DNA from: G963678255 sp963678255
GTDB lineage: Bacteria; Cloacimonadota; Cloacimonadia; Cloacimonadales; WRIO01
Direction: 5' to 3'
Assembly: GCA_963678255.2 (NCBI GenBank)
Contig: CAXXTW010000002.1
Coordinates: forward strand, 1,364,001-1,428,000
DNA length: 64,000 nucleotides
Position 1 is the first letter of the stretch. Each line of letters starts with the position of its first letter. Under the pieces are notes generated by a model that did no database searches, was not told the origin of the DNA, and saw only the letters and a program-made list of their open reading frames with translations. The position numbers and the translations under genes are program-made. Below are positions 24,695 to 34,042 of the stretch, piece after piece.

Positions 24695-25264
24695 ATGCAA
24701 AAGTTAAAAGAAAATATTATATTACAAGGAAAAGTAATCAATGAATCTATCCTGAAGGTTGACAGCTTTTTAAATCATCAAATCGATCCTGTTTTAATGT
24801 TTGATATTGGAAAAGAATTCTATGATCACTTTAAAGATCTCAAAATTACAAAAATATTAACAATAGAAGCTTCTGGGATTGCCTGTGCTGTTTTTACAGG
24901 TTACCATTTCAAAATTCCAGTTGTCTTTGCAAAAAAGCAGAAACCTTCTACTAATACAGGGCTTTTTTATAAAAGCACTGTAAAATCTTTCACTAAAAAT
25001 ATTGAATATGACATTAGTGTTTCTAACGAATATTTGTCTTCAGATGATAAAGTCCTAATCATAGATGATTTTCTTGCTCACGGAAATGCTCTCAGAGGAC
25101 TTTTTGAAGTATGCGATCAAGCAGGAGCAAACATTTTAGGAACAGGCATTGTTATAGAAAAAACATTTCAGAATGCCAGATTAACCTTATCAGATCTTTC
25201 ACTAAATATTTTCTCTCTTGCAGAAATCATATCTTTAAAAGATAATAAAATTTACTTCAAATAG
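24695..25264 (+). CDS. xpt: Xanthine phosphoribosyltransferase
   Basis: The 189-residue protein follows Bacillus Xpt along its length: KVDSFLNHQIDPVLM near the N-terminus, TIEASGIA (substrate loop), VVFAKKQKP, and the PRPP-binding motif VLIIDDFLAHGNA, ending in GTGIVIEKTFQ. It converts xanthine and PRPP to XMP for purine salvage. The ribosome site is AAAGGTG. No purine riboswitch fold is visible in the 135 bases upstream; instead there is a palindromic operator over the promoter. Confidence 0.95.
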   Translation: MQKLKENIILQGKVINESILKVDSFLNHQIDPVLMFDIGKEFYDHFKDLKITKILTIEASGIACAVFTGYHFKIPVVFAKKQKPSTNTGLFYKSTVKSFTKNIEYDISVSNEYLSSDDKVLIIDDFLAHGNALRGLFEVCDQAGANILGTGIVIEKTFQNARLTLSDLSLNIFSLAEIISLKDNKIYFK

Positions 25265-25272
25265 AGGCTTTT

Positions 25273-28200
25273 ATGAAATTAAAGCTCATTTCATTGATTC
25301 CAGTGTTATTAGGTTTATTTGTTTTTTTTGGTTTATCTTTTCTTATGCAGAATTATATTATAAAACCTACTTTTTCTGAACTGCAAAAAAATAGAGCCTA
25401 TGAAGATGCAAGTAGAGTAACAGAAGCAATTCAAAGAGAGTTTTATCATTTGGGGAATTTAACTAGTGATTGGGCAGAATGGGATGACACCTATAACTTT
25501 GTTCAGGGGAAAAACCCAAGTTTCATTTCTACAAATATTGACTGGATTTCTTTAGAAAGAGGAGCTAAAGTTAATCTCATTAATGTTTATGATAAAAATG
25601 GTTCCTTATATTTTAGCTCTGCCTTTGACAGTGAATTAGGAGGAGAGATCTACATCAAAGAGTTATCTTCGATTAATGAAAAAGTAAAAAAAATAGTCAT
25701 CTCTTGTATCAATAATGAAACACCTGAAAAAGGGTTTCTTCAAACAAATAATGGCTTAATGATGATCTCCATTCATCCCTTATTGACAACACAAAGCACT
25801 GGACCAGTCCAAGGTGCATTAATTATGGGACGCTTTTTTAATAATTCTTTGATGGAATCGATAAAAGATCAAGTAAAAGTAAATTGTGATTTTATGTTTT
25901 TAAATCAATCTAGCTTTAACTTTCAGGAAGAATCTCTATTAAAAAAGTTAAAACCAGGAGAAAAAAAATATCTCGAAAATAAAAAAACACAACAAGAATT
26001 TGTCTATGAAAGCCAGAATGACCTTTCAAAAAGCGCAATATTTTTAATTAAAACACCTGTTAGAGCTGACATAAAAGAAACAGGGTTAAGTACTGGTAGA
26101 TCAGTGATAGTTTGGCTTGGGATAGCAGCAATCATATCCCTAATTTTTGTTTCAATTTTAAATTTTAAAATAAGAGATAAAATGGGGAAATCTATCGGTT
26201 ATCAAAAAAACAAAGCTTTTCAAATCGCTTTTACAGCTTTTATTATCATCATGATAGGAACCTATTTACTTTATTATGAGCTGAAAAACCTAAGAATAAA
26301 AGATTCAGAAGTGAGCTTTAATTCCAAAGCCTCAATCCAAAAAAACATAATAGAAAATGGATTAAAAGAAACTATTTCATCTATGGTTTTTGTAAAAAAT
26401 TTCTTTGAAGGGTCAAACTTTGTAAGTAACGATGAGTTTGATAATTTTACAACTAATGTTTTAAAAAATGATTTAATAAAAAATATTTTCTGGGTAGAGT
26501 ATAAAGCGCCAAAAATAAAAAGTAATCAACAATTTTTTGCTCAATCGGATTATCAATTACCATTGATTTACTCAAATCCTCCTACTAATCAAATAGAAAA
26601 GTCTTATGACTTTTCTTCGGATCGAACGATAAACCCAATAATACTTAAAGCATGTGATATCAGTTTTCCTTTGGTATATGAAGATGTTACTTTATTAAAT
26701 AAAAACAAAAATGAGTACTTATTATTCATTCCGGTCTATAATATAAAAAATGTTATAACTTTAGATGAAAAAAGAAATAGCTTTAAAGGTGTATTAATAG
26801 CTGTTATTGATATCAATAAAGTTTTTTCTTCTGCCCTTACTGCTTATTCATTGAATGATTTGGCTATTACTGTTTATGATGTAACAACCAGTAAAAGCCC
26901 CATAGAATTATTTTCTAATAAAAACTCTAGCATTGATATTAGTAAATTTTGGAAAACTCGATTAACTCAGACAAAAACGATTAATTTTGCTGGTCGCATT
27001 TGGCAATTTGAGATAGAACCTGATGCGCTTTATTATCAAAAATTAGTGAAGCAAAATTATTTTATACTCTTTCCTATAGGATTTTTTATAGCCTTATTAC
27101 TAGCTCTATATCTCTATAATATTAATACATATCGTTTACAGGCTGAAATCTTGGTTAAACAAAAAACTGCAGAACTACAAGAAAGTGAAGAGTTATATCG
27201 AACACTGATCGAACTATCACCTGACTCTGTATTTTTGGTAGATCTCAGCGGTAATATTCAAACAGTAAATAAAAAAGGGAAGGAACTTCTTGGATTTTCT
27301 CAAAATGATCAGATATTAAAACACAATTTCAAATCTTTTATTGATAATGAGAATTTATTAACTTATGAGATCTATGTCGAAGAAACCATCAATCATAGAT
27401 CAACAGAAATGTTTGAACTTCTATTAAACCGAGCTGATCATTCTCAAATTCCTATAGAAATTGGAATTGCTGTCTGGATTGATTCTCAAAACAGAGTAAA
27501 AGCATTAATATATACAATTAGAGATATTAGCCAAAGATTAAACGCTGAAATTGAAAGACTTGAACTTGAAAGAAAAATGCTTCATACTCAAAAATTGGAA
27601 AGTCTAGGGGTTATGGCTGGAGGAATTGCTCATGATTTTAACAATCTTCTAATGGCGATAATTGGTAATCTTGATATTGTTCGACCTTTAATTTCAGATA
27701 ATCCACCTCTTTCAGATAAGATTAATAAAGCTCTTAGCGCTTCGAAAAGAGCTGTAGATTTGACAAAACAAATGCTAGCCTACTCAGGTAAAGGACAATT
27801 TGTTATTAAAGCAGTAAATCTTAGCCAACTTATGAAGGATAATTCGGAAATATTAAAAGCTGCTATTAATAAAAATGTTGTTTTTGAAGTAGACTTGTCA
27901 GACAATATTCCCTCAACGAAAGCAGATATTGGCCAATGCCAACAAATAATAATGAACCTTATAACAAATGCTTCTGAAGCAATTGGAGATAATTCAGGAA
28001 AATTAATCCTGAGAACAGGTGTGATGTCATGCGATGAGAATTACCTCAGTAAAAGCAAGTTAGAAATAAAGTGTTACCCAGGAAAATATGTTTGGATAGA
28101 AGTTACAGACAATGGTTGTGGGATGGATATCTATACTATGAATCGAATGTTTGAACCTTTCTATACGACAAAATTTACAGGCAGAGGGCTTGGAATGTCT

Positions 28201-28734
28201 GCTGTTTTAGGCATTGTCAAAGCTCATAAAGGAGCAGTTATTATTGATTCTGAACCTGGTGTAGGCACGGTAATCAGAATATTATTCCCTGCAATGACAG
28301 ATGAAGAAGAAAAAGAGTATATAGACTCAAAACCTGAAGAAGAGCCTATTGATAAAAAGCTAATAGCAGAAGGATATGTGTTAGTAGTTGATGATGAAGA
28401 TATGGTTAGAGAAATATGCAAAGATATGCTTACAATATTAGGGTATAAGGTTCTGGTTGCCTCTGATGCAGAAGAAGCTGTTCAGGTGTATAAAGAGTAT
28501 CCACATCAGATTATGTGTGTTTTAATGGATTTGATGATGCCAGGAAAAGATGTAGTAGAAGGTTTTAATGAAATCATAGAATTTGATAATAATGCAAAAA
28601 TTATTTTATCAAGTGGATATAATGAATATGAAGCTATGAAACAATTTAATCAAAAAGGGTTATCTGGATTTATAGAAAAGCCATATCAATTAGCAAAGTT
28701 GAAGAAGATATTCTTACAGCTATTTTCAAACTAA
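25273..28734 (+). CDS. Hybrid histidine kinase with tandem CHASE4 and CHASE sensors
   Basis: This is a 1153-residue membrane kinase. Order: helix (about 8-28), CHASE4-type periplasmic domain (about 35-265, with DWAEWDDTYNFV), two helices (about 278-298 and 313-333), a second periplasmic domain of the CHASE type (about 340-590, FVKNFFEGSNFVSNDEF), helix (about 597-615), and PAS (about 635-755). Then follow HisKA (GGIAHDFNNLLMAI, His near 787), HATPase (LITNASEAI, GRGLGMSAV) and a C-terminal receiver (VVDDEDMVREIC, Asp near 1086 in LMDLMMPG). It lies 8 bases after xpt. Two separate extracytoplasmic sensors in one kinase is uncommon; ligands unknown. Confidence 0.88.
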   Translation: MKLKLISLIPVLLGLFVFFGLSFLMQNYIIKPTFSELQKNRAYEDASRVTEAIQREFYHLGNLTSDWAEWDDTYNFVQGKNPSFISTNIDWISLERGAKVNLINVYDKNGSLYFSSAFDSELGGEIYIKELSSINEKVKKIVISCINNETPEKGFLQTNNGLMMISIHPLLTTQSTGPVQGALIMGRFFNNSLMESIKDQVKVNCDFMFLNQSSFNFQEESLLKKLKPGEKKYLENKKTQQEFVYESQNDLSKSAIFLIKTPVRADIKETGLSTGRSVIVWLGIAAIISLIFVSILNFKIRDKMGKSIGYQKNKAFQIAFTAFIIIMIGTYLLYYELKNLRIKDSEVSFNSKASIQKNIIENGLKETISSMVFVKNFFEGSNFVSNDEFDNFTTNVLKNDLIKNIFWVEYKAPKIKSNQQFFAQSDYQLPLIYSNPPTNQIEKSYDFSSDRTINPIILKACDISFPLVYEDVTLLNKNKNEYLLFIPVYNIKNVITLDEKRNSFKGVLIAVIDINKVFSSALTAYSLNDLAITVYDVTTSKSPIELFSNKNSSIDISKFWKTRLTQTKTINFAGRIWQFEIEPDALYYQKLVKQNYFILFPIGFFIALLLALYLYNINTYRLQAEILVKQKTAELQESEELYRTLIELSPDSVFLVDLSGNIQTVNKKGKELLGFSQNDQILKHNFKSFIDNENLLTYEIYVEETINHRSTEMFELLLNRADHSQIPIEIGIAVWIDSQNRVKALIYTIRDISQRLNAEIERLELERKMLHTQKLESLGVMAGGIAHDFNNLLMAIIGNLDIVRPLISDNPPLSDKINKALSASKRAVDLTKQMLAYSGKGQFVIKAVNLSQLMKDNSEILKAAINKNVVFEVDLSDNIPSTKADIGQCQQIIMNLITNASEAIGDNSGKLILRTGVMSCDENYLSKSKLEIKCYPGKYVWIEVTDNGCGMDIYTMNRMFEPFYTTKFTGRGLGMSAVLGIVKAHKGAVIIDSEPGVGTVIRILFPAMTDEEEKEYIDSKPEEEPIDKKLIAEGYVLVVDDEDMVREICKDMLTILGYKVLVASDAEEAVQVYKEYPHQIMCVLMDLMMPGKDVVEGFNEIIEFDNNAKIILSSGYNEYEAMKQFNQKGLSGFIEKPYQLAKLKKIFLQLFSN

Positions 28735-28853
28735 TTAATGAATAATCAATTATAATTATTATAAATTGAGTAAAAATTGCTTTACTAGATATTTCAATTA
28801 TTCTTTATACTACCTTTCATTTCGATGACAGGAATAAAAAGGGTGGAGGAGAA

Positions 28854-29599
28854 ATGAGCTGGCAAAGAGTTATCTTGTTTATCATCGTGAAAATGCTATG
28901 ATGTTTCTATTAAATGCACAAACAAAAGGCACAGAAAAACTTATATTTATCTGCGAAGAATATCCTCCCTATGAATATTCTTCCTAAGGTATAACAAAAG
29001 GATTGGATGTTAAAATTATTGAAAGAGTCTGCAAAGAGGCAAAGATCCCATATGAAATTCAATTTTACCCTTGGGAGCGTTGTGTTCAGATGATCAAGCA
29101 AGGGAAAGCTGATGTAATTTTTGGAATTTTAAAAAATGAAGAAAGAAAAGCTTATCTTAAATATCCCGATCAGCCTGTTAGTTTTGATAAAAGAGTCATT
29201 GTTTCTAAAAAAAGTAGTAAACTTAATATTAAGTCAATCCAAGATTTACAAGGGCTTACAGTTGGAATAGTTAGAGGATATGCATATCATCCTGACTTTG
29301 ATAAAAGCACCATTTATACTAAAGATATTTCTACTTCAACAAATCAGTCTTTAGAAAAATTAAAAGCTGATCGTTTCTCTCTTGTAGCGACTAATGAATA
29401 TGTAGCTCGTTTCTACATTGGTAGTAAAGAATGGAAGGAATATAAAGTCCATCCTTATATTATAACAGAGGATCCCTTATATACAGCTTATGCGATAAAT
29501 TCTTCTAATGCTATGGGATGGTTTGACCTTTATAATAAAACTGCCATTGATCTCCAAAAAAAAGGAGAACTTGATAAAATCAGGAATAAATACAAATAA
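28854..29599 (+). pseudogene. Decayed periplasmic solute-binding protein (SBP family 3)
   Basis: A strong GGAGGAG site precedes ATG 28854, which reads a signal-peptide start (MSWQRVILFIIVKML) and stops at TGA 28899. The same reading continues in another frame from 28898 (MMFLLNAQTKGTEKLIFI, then CEEYPPYEYSS) to an in-frame TAA at 28985-28987. It then runs on in that frame to 29599 with GLDVKIIERVCKEAKI, FYPWERCVQMIKQGKADVIF and later family segments. So there are two lesions, a frameshift near 28895 and a nonsense codon. Intact, it would be a family 3 amino-acid-type binding protein of about 245 residues. No permease genes adjoin it. A TTG start at 29003 could express a truncated protein, but without its export signal. 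Confidence 0.8.
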
Positions 29600-29631
29600 A
29601 TCGTAAATATTATTGAAATAGAATTTTAATT

Positions 29632-29662
29632 AAAACCCCAATAAATTGGGGTTTTGATTTTT
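29632..29662 (+). terminator. Terminator after the solute-binding pseudogene
   Basis: AAAACCCCAAT and ATTGGGGTTTT form an 11-bp stem around AA, followed by GATTTTTT. Confidence 0.8.
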
Positions 29663-29951
29663 TATGCAGGAATTCCTCAATTTTAAATATTAATGAGGAC
29701 AATCTTCATATTAGAATACCTTATTCTCTATTTAATAAGACTATTCCAGATATTGAGTATTCTAGCAAAGAGCCAATATTTATCAATTTCTTAACTAAGA
29801 TTTTCAGATATTTGTTACAGGCACTTGGAAGAAAAGTGATAGGAATTTATGTGTTTATAAATGTTAATAATTTTTATACAAGTAACTAATTCTTATGAGC
29901 CTTCCATTCTTTGATCTAATGTTTAAATTGATGCCTTTTCCCAATATAATC
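29656..29951 (+). other. Intergenic stretch with a startless open frame (possible gene remnant)
   Basis: One plus-strand frame is free of stops from about 29602 to TAA 29887-29889. From 29692 it reads NEDNLHIRIPYSLFNKTIPD, followed by IEYSSKEPIFINFLTKIF and GRKVIGIYVFIN. There is no ATG, GTG or TTG near its beginning and no ribosome site. A run this long is unusual for DNA this AT-rich, so it may be the tail of a lost gene. I do not recognise the family. The rest of the stretch shows nothing else. Confidence 0.3.
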
Positions 29952-29976
29952 AAAAAAACCTTCATAAATGAAGGTT
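29952..29976 (-). terminator. Terminator of the EIIA-CBS gene
   Basis: AACCTTCAT (29957-29965) and ATGAAGGTT (29968-29976) form a 9-bp stem; on the minus strand it is followed by a run of T (29958-29952). Confidence 0.85.
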
Positions 29977-30020
29977 AATAGTTGATATCTTAATATTAGG
30001 TTATTTTTTTATAAGGTATA

Positions 30021-30929
30021 TTAGCCCCTGATAACTTTACGGAAAATATCCATAAAACTGATAATACCAACTATCTGTTTTCCGATTACGACAGGAATAT
30101 CTCTGCGTTTGTTCTTATTCATCAAAAATACTGCTTCAATAATTGAATCATCAGGGCTAAGCTTACACTCTACTTTTTTCATAATGTCGATAACTTTTAA
30201 CTTCTTTTCTTCCTTTAACAATGCCTCAAAAGGTTCAAAAGACTTCAGAAAATTCATGTTTTCTAAAAAATGTGTATATGTAGGAAAACCTGCCATAATC
30301 AAATCTAAAACAGTAACTTCACCAATTAGATGATTATTGTCATCAACAACAGGACAAAAGCCAAAATTTTTATCTTGAAAAATGTTACCAAGTTCTTTTA
30401 AAGTGGTGTTTCTAGACACAGCAAAAAGTTTATTTGACATTAAGTCACCGACAGTAATCCCTCTTTTTATAGCAAAATTACCTTTGGTGATTAAATCGAT
30501 AAATTCTGTAGGATTTTTTGATTTTAATACTTCATGAAATAACTTTTCATCTTTACTAAGTTTAATAATTGATTGAAGAATATGCAAATACAAGGTATTA
30601 TTCGTAGTTCCTGATATCACCAGAAACATAATTTTTACTTCACCTTCATCTGTTTTTAAGGGTTCTGCTGGTATTGCGATAGCGATAATTGTATCATTAT
30701 AATTTTCTAAATGAACATGAGGTATAGCTACACCAGAAGGGAAAACAGTACCAGTGTCGCGATCGCGATCTAATATTTTTTGTAAAATATTGGATTGAGG
30801 CTCCGTTAAAGTAAATTGCTCGCAAATATCATCTAGTAAAATGCTATAGATTGATTCTACTGAATCAGATGTCACATTAATTTTTATTAAATTCTTGTTT
30901 AATAAACTTGATAAATGCATTGCTTGCAT
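30021..30929 (-). CDS. PTS EIIA-Ntr-like domain fused to a CBS pair
   Basis: This 302-residue soluble protein has an EIIA type 2 domain (about 1-150) with SGVAIPHVH (His71 the predicted phospho-site), then two CBS domains (about 165-225 and 243-300; VGDLMSNKLFAV, CPVVDDNNHLIGEVTVLDLI, IPVVIGKQIVGIISFMDIF). CBS pairs bind adenine nucleotides, so the protein could join energy charge with phosphorelay signals. Start ATG 30929 has GAGGAGG; the longer frame to 30971 lacks support. It shares its EIIA type with the antiporter fusion at 22445. No EI or HPr gene is in the window. Single-gene transcript with its own terminator. Confidence 0.87.
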   Translation of the reverse strand: MQAMHLSSLLNKNLIKINVTSDSVESIYSILLDDICEQFTLTEPQSNILQKILDRDRDTGTVFPSGVAIPHVHLENYNDTIIAIAIPAEPLKTDEGEVKIMFLVISGTTNNTLYLHILQSIIKLSKDEKLFHEVLKSKNPTEFIDLITKGNFAIKRGITVGDLMSNKLFAVSRNTTLKELGNIFQDKNFGFCPVVDDNNHLIGEVTVLDLIMAGFPTYTHFLENMNFLKSFEPFEALLKEEKKLKVIDIMKKVECKLSPDDSIIEAVFLMNKNKRRDIPVVIGKQIVGIISFMDIFRKVIRG

Positions 30930-31086
30930 AAATCCTCCTCTTCCCACTATACTCGCAAATATATTCCTCAAGTTTATACTTATTGTGAAGATGTCAAATA
31001 CTTTTTTTATGAATAAGTAAAAAATGTTAATAAACCAATAAAACTCAAATTTTCAGAGCAATTATTACATGTTTAAAAATAAATAT

Positions 31087-31638
31087 TTAAGCATCATTCA
31101 GATAATCCTTTAACCTTAAATCAAAGAAAGAGTCTGGTATGAGATTCCTAGGTTGTTTGTCATAAAGAGGTTGAGAAAGTGAGATTATTTTATTATTGAG
31201 TTTAAAAGCATCTGGAACAGGTAACAGATAGCCAGCTTTGATATAATCATACACAGAATAAATACTAAAGAATTGGAAAAACGATTCCATAGAAAACTCT
31301 ATTTTTTGAGAAATTCTAAATTGTTTTTCTATTTTATGGATAATTTTTAAAAAGATACCATAACTATTGAGGAATTTCCTTCTAATTTTATCATATTTTT
31401 TCTTAAATTTCTGAGAGTAAATTTTTAAATCATGTTTTATACGAATAGGGAGAGTTTTCCAGATTTCCAGAGTAATCTTTTCAATAGAGATGATATTGGA
31501 ATTTTGCTTCATTAATGGGACATGGTAATACTTTCTACCCACGCAGGCTTTTCCACAGGAAAGGTAGCAATAAACAATTCCGTCTTTTTGTCCACCTTTT
31601 GGATATTTCGTTTTTCCCCAGTCCATAATTACTCGCAT
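31087..31638 (-). CDS. Unknown protein with N-terminal Cys-rich segment
   Basis: The 183-residue protein starts at ATG 31638 after GAGGG. Its N-terminus reads MDWGKTKYPKGGQKDGIVYC and then YLSCGKACVGRKYYHVPLMK, recalling small DUF6788-like domains in which a CGK...C segment precedes a YYxLS strand. That resemblance is weak. The middle (about 60-120) is strongly basic and helical (KHDLKIYSQKFKKKYDKIRR), suggesting nucleic-acid binding, an inference. It has no signal peptide or membrane helix. It lies beside an intergenic patch with dispersed repeats and gene remnants, a context typical of accessory genes. Confidence 0.6.
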   Translation of the reverse strand: MRVIMDWGKTKYPKGGQKDGIVYCYLSCGKACVGRKYYHVPLMKQNSNIISIEKITLEIWKTLPIRIKHDLKIYSQKFKKKYDKIRRKFLNSYGIFLKIIHKIEKQFRISQKIEFSMESFFQFFSIYSVYDYIKAGYLLPVPDAFKLNNKIISLSQPLYDKQPRNLIPDSFFDLRLKDYLNDA

Positions 31639-32160
31639 AGCACCCTCATAATTATGATTTTTTATGATAAGATAATAATCGAGATAACATTTTGTGTCAA
31701 CTGATTTTTATTAATTTTTGTTCATTAAGCACCAAGGAAGGAATGGGTTATTAATGGGTTAGGAATGGGATAGGAATGAGTTAGCAAGGAATTAGAGTTT
31801 ATTTTTTGAAAAGAGACTAGTCATTAAAATTATCGACACAAAAAAGTTCAGAAGACTGAGAATAATCATTTTCCAGTGCCTTTATTTGATTTGTTAAATC
31901 CATTATCATACATTAGAGAAGCAGGAATAATAATTATTTGTCCTAATAAGCTAGGTTTGGGATGTATCGAGTCTACAGATAAAGGTGCATTCTAAATTCA
32001 TATAACCTTAGGACAATAGAGAAAGAAATTCTTTCTTCAACTGAAGAGCCTTAGTATTTACACTTTTTGATTTTTTCATTTTATTATATAATTTTATAGA
32101 AAGCTGACAACAAAATCATTATTTACTTTACATTTTATTCAAAATAAAGATTTTTGAATT
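31639..32160. other. Intergenic region with tandem and dispersed repeats and a short open-frame remnant
   Basis: About 520 bases. It contains the repeat at 31727-31794 and a stop-free frame at 31828-31995. The open frame includes HFPVPLFDLLNPLSYIREAG and ICPNKLGLGCIESTDKGAF and has no start codon, so it may be the tail of a lost gene. I see no intact gene, RNA or terminator. Confidence 0.4.
31727..31794 (+). repeat. AAGCACCAAGGAAGGAAT repeat with degenerate 11-bp tandem array
   Basis: The 18-mer AAGCACCAAGGAAGGAAT (31727-31744) also occurs, inverted, at 62009-62026. It runs into about five degenerate copies of GGAATGGGTTA (31740-31794: GGAATGGGTTAT, TAATGGGTTA, GGAATGGGATA, GGAATGAGTTA, GCAAGGAATTA). 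There are no spacers, so it is not CRISPR. Confidence 0.75.
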
Positions 32161-33065
32161 ATGGAAGAATTTATCAAAAAGATTGTGCCGATAATTTTGT
32201 TTTTTGGTTTAGGCTTTTTTTAAAAAAGGTTAAACTGTTTGATGCCAAAGATGCGTCCTCTTTTCTAAAACTGGTTTTTTATGTATGTATGCCAGCTTTA
32301 ACCTTAACATCCTTAATCGAAACAGAATTAACTCATGAATTATTATTTCTTCCTTTCTTACCCATTATAACAATGAGCTTAACTTGGGTTATTGCCAAGA
32401 TTGTATTAAAGTTTAAACCTCAAAATATAAAAACAACAGCGACATATCTTTCAGGTTGTATGATCATGAACACAGGTTTTACCTTACCTTTCTTTTTAGC
32501 AGGTTATGGTAATGATGGATTTACAAAAGCAATTTTGTTTGATATTGGAAATAGTTTTTTAATCTATACTTGGGTTTATTATATTACAATAAAGGCAGGA
32601 TTTTATCAACAATTTAATCGAAAAGCAATGATACTTAAGTTAGTATTTATGCCTCCCCTTTGGGCTCTATTAATTGCATTATTTTTAAAAAACAGGCATA
32701 CTGAAATCCCTACACCATTAAATAATTTTTTCTTATTAGCTGGCAAACCAACTATACCATTAATAATGTTATCTTTAGGTCTCTATTTTGAGCCAATAAT
32801 TAATAATGTTAAAAAAGCACTCTCCGTTCTTTTTGTAAGAATGATTTGTGGATTTGCAATTGGATTGGCTATCGTTCATTTTTTGCCATTTGATCCAATA
32901 ACCAAAATTGTGATTATTGCAAGTTCAGGGGCACCTGTTGGATATAATACATTAGTATTTTCTACAATGGAAGAACTTGATAAAGATTTTGCAGCGACTG
33001 TTGTTTCACTGTCCATACTAACTGGTATCTTTTGGGTTCCTTTACTCTTTTTCATATTTTCTTAA
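32161..33065 (+). CDS. AEC-family (auxin efflux carrier type) transporter, interrupted by a homopolymer frameshift
   Basis: The product is a roughly 300-residue, ten-helix protein of the AEC family (KLFDAKDASSFLKLVFYVCM, PALTLTSLIETEL; later PTIPLIMLSLGLYFEP and ASSGAPVGYNTLVF). The natural start ATG 32161 reads MEEFIKKIVPIILFFGLGFF and then hits TAA at 32221, while all later homology is in the -1 frame (LKKVKLFDAKD). The shift falls exactly in a T7A6 tract (32215-32227); one more T would restore the frame. It may be a sequencing or assembly error, a recent mutation, phase variation, or slippage. Substrates of AEC carriers include small organic anions; this one is unknown. Confidence 0.75.
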
Positions 33066-33082
33066 CACTAAATGAGGTTACA

Positions 33083-34042
33083 ATGAAAATTATTAATTGG
33101 TCATTTCTAATAAGTATTGTTTTTGTTTTGTTCTTTCCATCGTTAATTTCAGCTAAAACAATAAAGAAATTTGATACAGAATTCCTCATACATGTTAAAA
33201 CATATCACCCTAAAGATGATAAAATAGCAAAAGAGATAAAAGAGAAATTTTCTGATAATATGGATAAATTCCAGAGAAGAATGAAACAATTCCCTGATAT
33301 TCATATTTTTATCAGAATTGCTCCAACAAACAAATATTTTGAAGATTGGACCAAAAAAAGAAATAAAATAGCAGAGTTTTCCGATGGTTTTACTGATATG
33401 AGAACTAAAGAAATATTTCTAAAAAATCCTGCAAAATATCAAAGTATTGAGCGATTGCATCAGGTAATAATGCACGAATATATTCATCTATTCATCAATC
33501 ATTATTTTTATGATGCTCCACTTTGGTTTCATGAAGGAATGGCCGTTTATCTTTCAGAAGGTATTTCATATGAAAGATATTATAATTTCATGAAATTTTA
33601 TGCTTTTAAACAACAAAATTTAATAAAAGCAACTCCATATAATTATCCAGACAATTTGAATCTTCTGGAGCCATACTACTTCCAATCTGCTCAAGCAGTA
33701 AAAACATTAATCACCGACCAACCAAAAAACTTTGAAGAATTCTGGGACAAAGGTAATGGTAAAAACAAATTCGACGATGCATTTCTATTAACTTTTCAAA
33801 CATTGCCTAGCTCTTTTCTAAATAATTTTGACAATTCAATTCATAAACTATTCTATAATGGTATTGTATTTATCATTCTCACTTCTATTTGGTCATTTTT
33901 ACCTATTATTTTAATTCTAGCAGTCATACGAAAACATAGAAAGAATAAAAAAATATTAGAAGAATGGGAAAATCAAGAATATGAAGAGCCAGAAAAAGAA
34001 TACATCCCTGAAAACTTAACAGAAAATGAAAAAGAGGTTTAA
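33083..34042 (+). CDS. Membrane-anchored gluzincin metallopeptidase (peptidase MA-like)
   Basis: This 319-residue protein has a signal/anchor segment (about 5-24), a luminal domain with the zinc motif HEYIH (131-135) and third ligand Glu151 in LWFHEGMA, the peptidase MA-like arrangement. A C-terminal transmembrane helix (about 258-283) and an acidic cytosolic tail follow. ATG 33083 has GAGGT four bases upstream. The stop TAA is followed directly by the TTG start of the amidase gene, so the two are coupled. This suggests an envelope-maintenance protease working alongside peptidoglycan amidase, an inference. Confidence 0.82.
   Translation: MKIINWSFLISIVFVLFFPSLISAKTIKKFDTEFLIHVKTYHPKDDKIAKEIKEKFSDNMDKFQRRMKQFPDIHIFIRIAPTNKYFEDWTKKRNKIAEFSDGFTDMRTKEIFLKNPAKYQSIERLHQVIMHEYIHLFINHYFYDAPLWFHEGMAVYLSEGISYERYYNFMKFYAFKQQNLIKATPYNYPDNLNLLEPYYFQSAQAVKTLITDQPKNFEEFWDKGNGKNKFDDAFLLTFQTLPSSFLNNFDNSIHKLFYNGIVFIILTSIWSFLPIILILAVIRKHRKNKKILEEWENQEYEEPEKEYIPENLTENEKEV

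Noticed and set aside
28854..29599. Functional short solute-binding protein from TTG 29003
   Set aside because: It would lack the export signal and part of lobe 1, and strong upstream remnants show decay.
31727..31794. CRISPR array
   Set aside because: Units are about 11 bp, degenerate and without spacers, and no cas genes are present.
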